A stretch of DNA of 64,000 nt from positions 2,537,390-2,601,389 of the forward strand of contig JAMYGW020000004.1 of the NCBI GenBank assembly GCA_025617375.2, given 5' to 3'. Shown here piece after piece: positions 22,550 to 33,470 of this stretch; position 1 is the first letter of the stretch, and every line of letters starts with the position of its first letter. The notes under the pieces are model-generated. The model was not told the origin of the DNA. It searched no databases and worked only from the letters and a program-made list of their open reading frames with translations. The position numbers and the translations under genes were made by a program. Origin of the DNA: Acarospora socialis (Eukaryota > Ascomycota > Lecanoromycetes > Acarosporales > Acarosporaceae).

Positions 22550-23022
22550 CTGTCAGTAGTCAGGAGGTTATGTCACAGTAGTGCCCCGATGATAGTGCCC
22601 AACGGACGGTACAGAAACAGAAACGGTAGAGATAGATTCTAGCTTCCTGTTTGGCTGCTCAGATGGCTGATGGGATAGGCACATCAGATCAGCAAGCGCC
22701 GCATCGGCGTCATAGTAGCGGATAATGATTATAGGAATCCTGATTTTGATATAGGAGGAGGACCCACCACACAGAATTCGAAGTGGATGTTCCCCGCGCA
22801 AGTAGGTATCTCGAGGTGGTGGGAGGTCTGCATTCATCCGGCGCAAGGTTTATCCGTTAAGTCGCAGCTATGTGATATCAATAGCCTTGGAAGTCCATGG
22901 TGCCGCACATCATGTCTGGTATAAGTATCTAAGACAGCGGCTTGGTAGCCTTTTGGCTACTACTTCCAATTCTCAAGCTTGGAAAGAAGAAGACCTGCTC
23001 AGGAACAGTAGGTTGGGGAAGA
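22550..23022. other. Upstream region of the Zn2Cys6 regulator
   Basis: About 470 bp upstream of the regulator start. A 92-codon minus-strand frame (22568-22846) contains no recognisable domain and does not splice in phase to the candidate gene on its left. The region probably contains the regulator's promoter; no specific site was assigned. Confidence 0.4.
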
Positions 23023-25545
23023 ATGAGATCCCGTACCGGATGGTATGACCCCCCCCTGGATACTCAGTCAGTCCTCAGAACACTTGAGTAACTTGTCTCT
23101 TAGTCTTACGTGTCGGCAGAGGAAGCTGAAGTGCGACGAAATCAAGCCATCATGCGGTCAATGTCGAAAGGCGTCTCGACCTTGCCAACCAAGCTCCGGA
23201 ATCGTGTTTCGTCATCAGCAAAATGCATCTATGAATGGGAGCGACGACCGGTCTGGTAGCGATGGGAACTTGAAGAGCTTCTATGCCTACAAGAACACAT
23301 TCGATGAGGCCAGCGTCTGGCTTGAGGTGCCCAAGCAAGGTACAAAGATAGTTAACTGCACTCCGCCGTTGGTGGCAATACACTAACCAGAGGGAAAGTA
23401 ACCTTCGTCAACAACTTCGACCCCTACGCTGAGCCGTTGTCGCCAGAGCTGGAGGGTATCACGCCTTCGCCTCACCCATTGATATTGGACCGTGCCCAGG
23501 ACCTGGTATGGGGAAGGCCAGACCAACTTCAAAGGTCGGCGGAAGGTATGGCTGCGCATGGGTTGGAGGCATTATCAGCAGCTGCGACTGGTAACCACTA
23601 CGCTCATCTCCAACGAGACTTGCCTCCACGACATGATGTGGTTCAGTCCTCACTTGCTTACCCCGCATCCGAGCTCCATCTTGCAGGCCGACCATGTTCA
23701 CCTGGGCGAGACGACATGCCACCGCCGATGTCGCCCCCGATCTCCATGACTTCCTCGAACAACAATCTGAATTTTATTCTGAATCCCTCTTCAACCATCC
23801 CACCGCCTATTGACCCGACCCTCCAACCCCACTTCGAGCACCGTGAAGCCTTCTTTGCTGGCGGTACCCCGGTATCCAAACAGCTACTACCTGAGGCTCA
23901 GTCCGAGAGCGGCATCGAGATGGAACACGAGACTGCCTTCTTACTTAGGCACTTCTCGGAATCACCTGGGCATTGGTAAGTAGCTGCTACGTTTAAGCCG
24001 CCCCCTGACTAACCTTGGTGGAGGATGGATCTGTTTGACTTGGAGACTTATTTCGCCTCCTATGTACCCGTAAAGGCGCTTACGAATCCCCTTCTGAAGC
24101 ACGCTGCTTGTGCCTATGCTGCGAAACAGCTAGGTCAGGTAAAAGGTAAGAAGGCAGTCGTTGGAGGTGCTTGTTCCAGGCAGGCGAACATGGAATTGTG
24201 GCCTGACGCGGGTAAGGTGGCTTGGTTTTGGATTGGTGCAAAGCATTATGACAAGGCAATCTCTCTCCTGATGGACGTCCTTCAGCAGGACCGTGGCGCG
24301 ACTCCGCTGAAGAGTCCTACGACCTTCAGTCAACCGCAAGCCGCAGAGGCTGGTCATGAGAATGGATACGAGAGAGTCAAACGACGTCGGCTCTCAAGCG
24401 GGAACCCAAACTCCGATGAGTTGCTCGCAGCTACGGCTATACTCTGCGTCTACGAATTCTTAGATGCGTCTGGTGCTGAATGGTCTCGTCATCTCAGTGG
24501 AACGAAGTCTCTACTTGACATTGCAGAAGTTGGTATGATGCCACTAAAAGTTCCGTTAAACGGCACTTCGCTTCCATCGCCACAACGTGCAAAACCATCA
24601 AAGGCCAGGAAAGCGATCTTCTGGAACTTTGCTCGACAGGACTTCCTGGCTGCCTGTAAGTCGATCAAAGACCTGTCCTCTGGTGTCAGCGCGCTCACCT
24701 TCATAGTCCTCAATGAGTGCCAGACTCGTCTCGATCCTGAGAATTTATCCCTGTGGAAAGACGCTGGGTTGCTGCTGGACGAAGCTGGCCTTGTCCGACC
24801 GAGCAATACCACTGACAGTGGCTTTCCAGAGGGGGACGGCATGATGAAGGAAGATATGACATCAAATGCTCTTGTTTGGTTGATGTCCAAGCTGGTCAAC
24901 TACATCGCCGCTAGCGATGGACCTACCGCGATGACGGCTGCTCATCGTTCGGGCGAGCTACCAATTGAGGGCCAGCATCGTTTAGGCGTCGGCCAACCAA
25001 GCTTACTTGAGAGATGGCAAGATATCAGGACCCAGATCGATGTTTGGTTCACCGGACTACCAGACACCTTTAAACCCTGTGCAAGGGTCGAAGTATCTCG
25101 CAATCTATCGCACGATATTGATGAATATTGCAGCCAAGTCTTTCCAGAAGTTTGGTATAGCATACCGATGTGCGCATCAACCATGCAGTCGTATCACATG
25201 GCTCGAATACTGTTGCTTATCAACAAACCACACGAATTAACTGCCAGGCGGAGTACTGCTGGAAATCGGCTGCAATCGTATCGGTCTATAGAGGCCGAGA
25301 TCAGATATCATAGCCATGAGATTTGTGGTATCGCATTGTCGCGACCGGAAGGTTCTGTTCGGATCCATCAACTCCAGCCTCTCTTTGTTGCCGGCCAGTG
25401 TCTCACCGAACCACGCGAGCGAAGAGTCATCCTTGACCTCCTAAGAAGTATCGAAGCAGACCTTGGATGGGCTACAGAGTATCGGGTTCAGCAGCTGCTA
25501 AAGGAATGGGGTTGGGACGATGGCCTAGATGCCAACCTAACTTGA
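23023..25545 (+). CDS. Zn(II)2Cys6 fungal transcription factor
   Basis: Four exons, 23023-23042, 23104-23339, 23399-23975 and 24024-25545, give 784 residues. The 20-base first exon is decisive: it supplies MRSRTG and the first Cys, made as TG|T across intron 1. This completes a perfect cluster with Cys at residues 7, 10, 17, 24, 27 and 34 (CxxCx6Cx6CxxCx6C). A Pro/Ser-rich linker follows. From about residue 280 a helical middle region appears (ACAYAAKQLGQVKG, MELWPDAGKVAWFW, AKHYDKAISLL), typical of regulators with the second fungal-specific regulatory domain. It should bind CGG-type half sites in the nucleus; the target pathway is unknown. The MFS transporter is the nearest functional gene. 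Intron 2 has a consensus CTAAC branch; its acceptor AAAG is unusual but is the only one that keeps the frame. Confidence 0.9.
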
Positions 25546-25805
25546 AACACACTCTCTACCACGGCAACTTTCTGCAGAATTCAATCTTTCTTAGGATTGA
25601 GCTGCTTCGTAGTATTTGCAAAGAGGTGGTGGAGCATCTTTCACCTGCGTTCTGGAAAAGTCTCCCAGCTTTGCTAAAAGCTTTGTCCCCACACCTTTAA
25701 AGTCAAACGAGCATTACCCAGTCTATATATGGCGTGCTTCCACCTGCGTCGTGGTGAAGTTTGTTTATCTTAGCAACGCCCGTCTTCCAGTGGACATTGT
25801 CAATC

Positions 25806-26530
25806 ATGGGAAAGCGTCGGCAGGCCAGGAATGTGCGGTCGGGGCCCAGCACACCCCATCGGCCGTCGCGGGCTCCCGCAACGGGCAACGATAAAGTCTG
25901 TGGTATAACAAGCAAAGGTGATCTTGGCCACCGCGAGCCTGCAAAGGACGGCAAGCTCAGATCAGACCGATACAACGATCGCATCCACAGTGATCCTGGC
26001 AGATTACAGAAAATAACCCCATCGAAGCGTAGCCTACCACGCTCATCTAAACCTCCGAAGGTTGGGAAGCATCCGATGAGCTCACCGTCGCCATCTCTAA
26101 AGAACCTCTTCGATCACAAATATGACCGTGTGATTCGCGACGTCGTCCACCATGGAACCGTCCTCGAGCAGAAACTCAGAACCCTGATTGACAATCTGAC
26201 CAAGATCAAATCCGACCCGGAGGAGATGGAGTGGGAGGTTACCAACACGACATACTTGGTTCCAGAGCAGCCACCATACCTGAGAGATGTCAGTTTTGCG
26301 AAAATTTCGTCGCAGGCCTCAGACCGGCCGCCTCGACTGTAAGCGCGAATGCTGGTACATCACATGCAATTCTCCATGGACACTCTCCCCGGCGGGGAAC
26401 GCCTGTGAGGATTTATCTATGGACGCGGATCACATGGGAATCGGGACACGGGTGGGAATGTATTGAGAAGGAGCTACGTCTGTTGCAAAAGCTAGCCTTG
26501 GTAACATCTGTTCAACAAGAATATCAGTAA
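25806..26530 (+). CDS. Hypothetical basic protein
   Basis: An open frame from ATG 25806 reaches TAA at 26340-26342 (178 residues). It is Lys/Arg/Ser/Pro-rich at first, with a charged, probably helical segment (FDHKYDRVIRDVVHHG, then LEQKLRTLIDNLTKI) near residues 105-145. The stop lies inside a perfect donor, GTAAGC at 26339. Splicing to an acceptor ending at 26409 would keep the frame and add 40 residues ending at 26528-26530, for 217 residues in all; exons would be 25806-26338 and 26410-26530. I prefer the spliced model slightly but neither is proven. No domain is recognised. Confidence 0.45.
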
Positions 26531-27273
26531 GGATATGAAGTCTATGGGCGTTAAGCCAGTGCTGGACGGTGTTGATGAGAGTGTGGCTCTCTGCCCTGTT
26601 CTAGCAACAGCCTCAACACGGATATCTACAATGCATCTTGAACAACGTGGGCATAAACAATGCTAGCCAGCCTCATATAGGAAGCAATACACTGTACTTG
26701 AGTATATGGCGAGAGAAACTACCAAGTTAGTGACCTGCAAGTGAAAGTATACCATACAGTTCCAGGTCGTAAATGAATGCGTTCGCTTAGCCCTGCTCCA
26801 CCTAAGGAAACGCATTCATTTACGACCTAGAACTATACCTTAGGTGGGGGCCTTAGGTAGTATCCCATAGGGCCCGAGCAGCTGAGATAGCTCAGTGAAA
26901 TCATTAAGGGATGGGTAGCCAACGTCCTAAGCAGCCGAGTACTGTGCTTCGACGAGTAAACGCTCGCAGGCACGGGGTATCTGGTTTGTACTGTGTAAGA
27001 GCGCAAAATTCTGATATGAAACTGTATATAATCGTAAAGTGCTTGCAGTAGACTTCTTCGTAGGCGCGCGAAAGTACCGCGTGTTCACTACTTTGCGTTA
27101 CGCGACCCAAAGCTTCACTGAAGGCGGTTGTCTACCATCACATCTGCTTACAGCACCTCCTTTCCCTCTCCGAGGACTCACTTCGTACCTAACTTGTAAC
27201 CGTTGGTGAACTGCCTTTCTGCCGTCACTCATATCGACTTGGACATTCGAATTCTTCCACCCTCACACTCACC
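26531..27273. other. Intergenic region upstream of POB3
   Basis: About 740 bp with no supported gene. It holds the strong hairpin at 26758-26834 and, just after it, further copies of a CCTTAGGT motif (about 26837-26858). The last 150 bases are pyrimidine-rich and probably form the POB3 promoter and leader. Confidence 0.5.
26758..26834. repeat. Near-perfect inverted repeat (26-bp arms), MITE-like hairpin
   Basis: The arms are 26758-26783 and 26809-26834 and match at 25 of 26 positions after reverse complementation; the one mismatch is a C/T transition. The loop is 25 bp. A second nested pairing exists between CCACCTAAGG in the loop and CCTTAGGTGG just right of the hairpin. No protein is encoded. 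This degree of symmetry is far beyond chance and suggests a tiny MITE or a structured RNA. Confidence 0.75.
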
Positions 27274-29358
27274 ATGTAAGCGTAGTTGTTTTGCTTTGCT
27301 GTCTAACCCCACTATCACTGCTCTTGGACTGACATGTTCTTGAAGGGAGACCTTTGAAGGCATCCACCTCGATCTCTCCAAACAACCTGGTAAATGCAAA
27401 ATAGCAGAAAGCGGGCTGGGGTGGAAGGCTTCGGGCGGAGGCGATCCTTTCACGCTGGACAGTAGCAATATCGTGGGAGCACAATGGAGTCGAGCAGCGA
27501 AAGGTTACGAGCTCAAGATCACGTCCAGGACAGAGGGGGTTGTTCAGCTCGACGGATTCGAGCAGGAGGTGAGCATGCCTACTCGCGTGGTGTTACCGAA
27601 GGGAACAACACCTTACAAGAACAGGACCACGATCGCGTTGCGAAGGCTTTCAAGCTCTGGTATGGAGTTAACGTGGATACAAGGGAGCATGCCCTGAGGG
27701 GCTGGAATTGGGGCAAAGGGGAGTTCGGCAAGGCTGAGCTTGTCTTCAATGTTCAGAACCGACCTGCTTTCGAGATACCTTATTCCGAAATATCCAATAC
27801 GAACCTCGCCGGGAAGAACGAAGTCGCGGTGGAATTTTCATTACCTGGAAACGGTAGTGAGGCCACGACAAACGGGCACTCGGGTCCTGGTCGGAGTAAG
27901 GGTAGAAAAGCTGGAGGTGGGAGGGATCAGCTGGTGGAAATGCGGTTCTACATCCCTGGGACGGCGACGAAGAAGGGCAAGGTTGAAGACGGAGAGGACA
28001 AAAGTGTGGATGGAGAAGACGCCGAGGAACAGAATGCTGCCAATCTATTCTACGATACCCTAATGGATAAGGCAGAGATTGGAGAAGTCGCCGGTGATAC
28101 ATTTGCCACATTCTTGGACGTGTTACATTTGACGCCCAGGTACGAGCGCAAAAGGCCCTTGATGAGCACTTGAGGGGCGCTAATCCTAGTCAATAGAGGA
28201 CGGTTCGACATCGACATGTACGAAAACTCCTTCAGGTTACGAGGCAAAACCTACGACTACAAGATCCAATACGAAGCGATAAAGAAGTTCATGCTGCTTC
28301 CAAAACCTGACGACCTTCACACTCTTATCACCATTGGCCTCGACCCACCTCTACGGCAGGGTCAAACCAGATACCCGTTCCTAGTCATGCAATTCAAGCG
28401 TGACGAGGAGGTAATCATTGACCTCAACATGACCGAGTAAGGCTTCTTTTGCGGGATCCGCTGTTTTATGAAAGGTGTTGTGTTTACGAAAACTGACTTA
28501 TGGCGACTAGAGAACTGCTTAAAGAAAAGTACAACGGCAAACTCCAATCACACTACGAAAGTCCCCAGCATGCCGTGGTAGCACAGGTCTTCCGGGGCCT
28601 AGCAGGCAAGAAAGTCGTAACGCCCTCGAAGGACTTCGTCAGCCATCACCAACAGTCCGGGGTCAAATGTTCGATCAAAGCAAACGAAGGTCTTCTTTTC
28701 TGTCTCGACAAAAGTTTCATGTTCGTCCCGAAGCCTGCAAGTTATATCTCATTCGATAATATCTCAGTCATCACTATGTCGCGCGTCGGTGGCGCTATCT
28801 CAGCAAGTCGGACGTTCGATATCACGATCACGTTGAAGGGAGGCCAAGGGGAGCATCAATTCAGCAACATAAATCGGTATGACACCAAGACTACACCTTG
28901 GTGTTCTAAACGAAGTACTAATCCATGCAACGTAGTGAAGAACAACAGCCACTAGAAGACTTTTTCAAAACCAAAAACCTCAAAACAAAGAACGAAATGC
29001 TAGACGACGTAAGACACGATCCCAGTCATTTAACTTCATACGTCAGAGCTGACCTTCGAGAAATCAGTCAAGCGCCCTAATAGCCGCCGCCCTCAAAGAC
29101 GAAGACATGGCATCCTCAGAAGAAGAAGTCGTCGCGGCCCGAGCCGACCGCGGCTCTGCAGACGAGGACGAAGAATCAGTCGACGAGGACTTCCACGCCG
29201 ATTCCGAATCGGACGTCGCAGAGGAATATGACTCCGCGCACGAGAGCAGCGGAGGGGACAGTGACGCCGAAATGGGTGATGCGGATGCTGATGGCGACTC
29301 GGATCCGCCGGCGGAGGTTGCGGAGAGACCGAAGAAGAAGGCGAAGACGTCGAATTGA
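27274..29358 (+). CDS. POB3: FACT complex subunit Pob3 (SSRP1-like)
   Basis: Histone chaperone subunit that works with Spt16 to handle H2A-H2B in transcription and replication. Seven exons: 27274-27275, 27346-27568, 27625-28139, 28197-28436, 28511-28876, 28936-29008 and 29068-29358, totalling 569 residues, the normal fungal length. The N-terminal domain shows KCKIAESGLGWK and NIVGAQWSRAAKGYEL. The SSRP1 core shows ALRGWNWGK, NVQNRPAFEIPYSEISNTNL and KNEVAVEF. The middle tandem PH part shows FRLRGKTYDYKIQYEAIKK and KPASYISFDNIS. The tail is highly acidic (Glu/Asp/Ser), ending in a Lys-rich signal. No HMG box is present, as in yeast Pob3. The start codon is split, AT before a 70-nt intron and G after it, because the genomic ATG reads directly into TAA inside the donor GTAAGC. 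Every junction is in phase. Confidence 0.95.
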
Positions 29359-29889
29359 GGGTGACGTGGTGTTTGGGGTGCAAGGGTCTCTGCATACATT
29401 CTGATCTCTAGACTTTGTATGATAGACTGATATGATCAACTCGTAATTGGCCTGTGAAGGTCAACTGTGTAGGCCCGTGGTACGTGCTTCTCGCTGTTGT
29501 ATATCGATGTTGTAGAGAGCAGTGGGGAATACTGTTCAATACTGAGCATCGTTCAGTCAGTTTGCTTCAGAGAAAACATCTCGCTCGAGATTGCTCTGAT
29601 CTAATCGCAGTATGTACTGTATGCGGTCTTGCACTCCGAACGATGAGGCGCTCAATGAGAGATCACACGAACAAGGCCCAAGGATCATCGAGTGAATCAA
29701 CATGATGGCTTTAATACCTACAAAATTACTACCTCAGGTTTAGCGCGTGTGCTAGCTTGGCTTTAAGCCTCCACTCACAGGGCTGTTAGCGGCGGGCCCG
29801 GATATGCTCGTCGCGTCCGAGTAAATAAACCCCACCAAAATCTCTAACCTTTTCAACACCTTGCCAGACTCAAAACAGACACCCCAACA
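29359..29889. other. Intergenic region between POB3 and NNF1
   Basis: About 530 bp between two tandem plus-strand genes. It should hold the POB3 3' UTR and the NNF1 promoter. The frames present are short and motif-free; nothing else was seen. Confidence 0.5.
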
Positions 29890-30669
29890 ATGCCCGGAAC
29901 AGTATCTTCCGGCAACGCGCCCGCGCCCGCGCCCGCGCCCTCGCCCTCCCCGCCCCCAGCTCCTCCCGTCGCCGAAACGCCCGGCCCGCGCGCCTCGAAG
30001 CTCCAAACGCTCTTCTCTAACGCGCTCACGCACACGCTGAAGACGTGCTCCTACGCCAACTTCAGCGCTTGCTTCCCCACGCCCGCCAAACACGTGCCGG
30101 AGTCCTTGCAAGCGCTGTGGAAACAGATGAATGCGCGCATCGAAGAGTTTGCGAGGAGGGAATTTGAGGCCATCATGCGCGAGAGGGACGTGGTGAGGAA
30201 TCTGAACGAGCTGGATCGCTTGGTTGGGGAGGCGAGGAAGAGGAAGGAGAGGGGGGAGATGGGGGAGGGGGATGTGCCGTGAGTTGATTCTACTTGTTTA
30301 CGCCTGTGTTCGATGATGACGGTGGAGGGGCTGGGAGAATGAACGCTACAGTGCTGATAGACTGCGTGAGGGATGGGTAGGCCTCATACATTGCCTCCGC
30401 AGGCGCTCTACTTGGCACACCTGGCGCCTTACCTCGCCCAAGCGCAATCCACGTTGAACGCGAAGCTTCAAACGACGCAGTCGCAGAACGCGCAGCTGAT
30501 GGAGAAGATCACTGAGCAGAGAGCGGAGATTGAGAGATTGGTGGGTGGGTTGGAAGGAGTGGTAAGGGACCTAGAAGAGGCGAAGGAGGCGGTTGGAGCA
30601 GTGTTTGGAGATGGGACGCTTGTGAGAGAGGTGTTGGACATTGATGCAGAGTTGAGAACGGCGCAATAG
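29890..30669 (+). CDS. NNF1: Kinetochore MIND complex subunit Nnf1
   Basis: Two exons, 29890-30278 and 30381-30669, splice CC|G to give 225 residues. Nnf1 pairs with Mtw1 in the MIND/Mis12 complex that links inner kinetochore to the Ndc80 complex. Residues about 35-120 contain the family's first helical block (SKLQTLFSNALTHTLKTCSY, CFPTPAKHVPESLQALWKQM, and the ARREFEAIMRERDVVRNLNELD region). After the intron comes PPHTLPPQALYLAHLAPYLA and a long coiled coil (LNAKLQTTQSQNAQLMEKI to the end). The N-terminus carries an unusual Ala-Pro repeat encoded by a GC-rich (GCGCCC)n tract at about 29920-29945. The acceptor at 30380 is the only one that keeps the frame and restores the PPHTLPP motif. The gene converges with the TPR gene over 205 bp. 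Confidence 0.9.
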
Positions 30670-30874
30670 GTGGGTCTCGAAATCTCGGAGTTAAGGGTGC
30701 GTATGGAGGTTTTCCGCAGGCGAAACGGCGTAATGAGTGCTTGATTGTCGACCAAGGTCGGAGTCACGGTGCAGCGATTACGGCCGAACCTGGTATATGT
30801 ATGGGCGGAGTTATAAGGCAACAGCGGTTTCGATGGACGCCACCTGTACAGTATCAGAGTTCTAGCCAACAGGC

Positions 30875-32622
30875 TCAGGTGACCCCGAATTTTTCCAACC
30901 ACTCGCTCCCGATAATACCATCCTCCGCCATCTCCTCCACTACCACGACGATCTCGTTTCTGTCTCTGGCCTGCAATCCACTCTGGTTACTGTCGTTACC
31001 CGCCATTGTCTCAGCAACAGTCAGTTTGACAATCGCCTCCCGTTCCTCATCTTCGGAGCCGTCATTCTTCGCTAAGGCGGCTGCGCCACGATAGTATGTC
31101 TGGGCGTTCTTCAGCAGCGTCGCCGCTGATCTTTTGCCAACGGCATGTTCAAGTGGAGGTTCTCCCAGACGGAAACGGCGGAGCTCCACGTCCCCGCGTT
31201 CGATGTTGACCTTCGCCAGGTTCTGGGCTGTTCGCAGCTTTGACGCGGTGGTCAAGCTTGTTGAGGCGCTCGTAAGTTGCTTCCAGAGCAGACCACTCAA
31301 CACGGACAGCTCATCTCGGTTTTGTTCGGCGAGTAACGGAACACTTTCAACGACGGTAGATGTGAATGTGACCAGAGCATCTGCACGATCACAGAGGCCT
31401 TGAAGATTTTGTGAGAGGTCCAAGTTCGTACCAAAAGCGGAAGTTAATTCTCTCTCGTAGGTCTGCAGATCGATGCGTCCCACGCGATAGCTTGCATCTG
31501 CCAACGCGCAGATGAAGTTCGCCCTCGTGAGGTCAACTTCATGCTGCCGATTTGTACCTTCTACGTACGTCGCTATTTTGCCTCGCAAGAGGCTGCTAGA
31601 ATATTCTTCAAGCCATGCAAGCCCGCCTCCGGGGTCGGACGTCAGAAACCCACAGGCGGTAGTGAGCGTCTGTAATTGAGCGACAGCGGTATCGATTAGG
31701 GTGTCTTTCGTCACTGGCTCAAGCACCGAGGCCCACCGTTCATCTTCTATCGCTTCCGAGCTACCTGACCTCATCTCCCTGTCTCCTCCGTCATCAGCAT
31801 CTCCGTCGCCCGCAGCGTCCTCGTCTCCCATCTGCATCATTCCCTGTGACTCCGTGAACTGAAATTCCTGCACGGTGAGGCATCGCTGAAAGAGCTCCAA
31901 TGCCTCCTGCAGCAATTTCAAGGCATCGTCTCGGCTAGTCTGAGACGAGCGCCTGCCCTCAGGAATTAATTCCGCAAGGCTTGTGAGCACCTGCGCGGTA
32001 TTGCTATTGTGCGTAAACAGGGTCAGTAGTTCGAACAACAATAGTATGCGTATCTCAAAACCTACAACAAGGCATCCGCATCATCCGGTCGTAATGTTAA
32101 CGCACCTCGATGAGAATCCAGCGCAACACTCAGCATATCTATCAGAGATGTTCCATGTTGCGCCAGCAGCCTCGGATGTTGTGTGATCTGATACTGTATC
32201 CTAGCCCTACTCACATCAGTATGCACGTGTACCAGGACAGATACACCTGTCCGTTTGGTAGGTACCGAGGACATGCATTACCTACTTATTGTATGCCAGA
32301 TCAAAGGACTGCGGAAACGCGCGTAGTCCTCTCTCGTACTCGTCGATGGCCCGGACCAAGAAGCGGGTGGATTTGGCGGCGTCGCCGGCTCGCCATTTCT
32401 CGCCGGCTTCTTCGTAGTCGACGCCCGCTGGTGCTCGTCAGGACAGAGTAATGAATGGTTTGAACTAGAATTACCTGCTAGAAACTCATCTGCGGTCTCG
32501 GGTGCCTAATAATGATAATTAGATATGTCAAAGACTATAGACTGGTGTTGGGATGTAAGCACCTTACTCCGTTGCTTTTCTTTCCTTCGGTTTTCCTTGA
32601 GGATTTGTTTCTCCTTGGGCAT
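30875..32622 (-). CDS. TPR-repeat protein, conserved fungal family of unknown role
   Basis: Five exons, 32622-32563, 32505-32475, 32427-32286, 32206-32066 and 32003-30875, give 500 residues in one phase. The start MPKEKQILKENRRKEKQ is basic. TPR-like helices follow: AGVDYEEAGEKWRAGDAAKSTR, FLVRAIDEYERGLRAFP, then SLIDMLSVALDSHRGALTLRP, DADALFNTAQVLTSLAEL and LLQEALELFQRCL. An acidic insertion (DEDAAGDGDADDGGD) sits near residue 200. The C-terminal half is helical, with another TPR-like stretch around ATLLKNAQTYYRGAAAL. Such proteins are scaffolds; the partner is not evident. The 31-base second exon is small but keeps the frame. It converges with NNF1. Confidence 0.87.
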
Positions 32623-33470
32623 CGTTGCAGGCCTCCACTTTGCACTTCCCTAGGGCCTTGCTGATTGACTTTCCGAGCGGGCGAGTTTATTGCAAGTTTA
32701 CAAATATCATTACTGTATGCATAAGGTAAGCCCAGTTACAAAGTCTCCATCCTTTACTATGGTAATCTTACCTCGCATGCGTGGTTTGTTACGAGGATCT
32801 TACTCTCACTTAGGTACTTCTTCCACGTCTTAGTATCTACGAAGTTCTGCAAAAGACGTCATCAGCAAAAGATGAAAATCAAAGCACAACACTTGCGCTG
32901 GGAGCCGCCTCGTGCGTAATCCTTCTGTCGAACGACGATAGCGACTTAGCAGGGTTGAGTCTGCCAGTCAGGTCCCGCCAGCCATTCTTTCGTTGAGCCA
33001 TTTCTTCTCCAGTCGCATGCGTCCGCAACCTAGATGCTTTCAGCTGTCGCCCGCAACCCCATAGTATATGCTCTCGTGCTCTCGCAGGTCCCTTCGATGC
33101 CTCTATAGGGTCGAGACAATTGCTTGATTTTGCTTGTCTATCAGCTGTAAACAAATCAAACGGAGTTCAAGATTGTTTCCCATATTTCGTTTTTGTTATC
33201 AGTCAGCTTGCTATTTACATTTTATTAGGAGTGATCGAAGTGATTCAAGATTTGATTATAATGAGTGACTATGTTAAGTGTACATGCCCGCCGAAGTTCT
33301 TTCCATTATCCGCCATCAACTGTTCAACACAACCAACAGAGGACCTGCTACCACCTGAGACCGGAAAGGAAAACACATTGACAATGTTACACAAGTATCA
33401 CCTCCGTCCCCAGAAAAAGTCCTCAAAGAGTCATAGTCTCGAATCGTATTCGAGTAGTGCTAGCTGACGC
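32623..33470. other. Intergenic region between TPR gene and hydrophobin
   Basis: About 850 bp including the TPR gene promoter and the hydrophobin 3' UTR. An AT-richer patch lies at about 33160-33275. A plus-strand frame with an internal ATG at 33262 exists but has no supporting motif, so it is not called. Confidence 0.45.

Noticed and set aside
26880-26960. tRNA-like string (GATAGCTCAG) right of the 26.8-kb hairpin
   Set aside because: It resembles a D-arm only; there is no T-arm consensus or closing acceptor stem at the right distance.
33120-33467. Plus-strand frame of 115 codons next to the hydrophobin
   Set aside because: It starts without an ATG; the part after ATG 33262 is 68 residues with no motif and lies in the hydrophobin 3' region.
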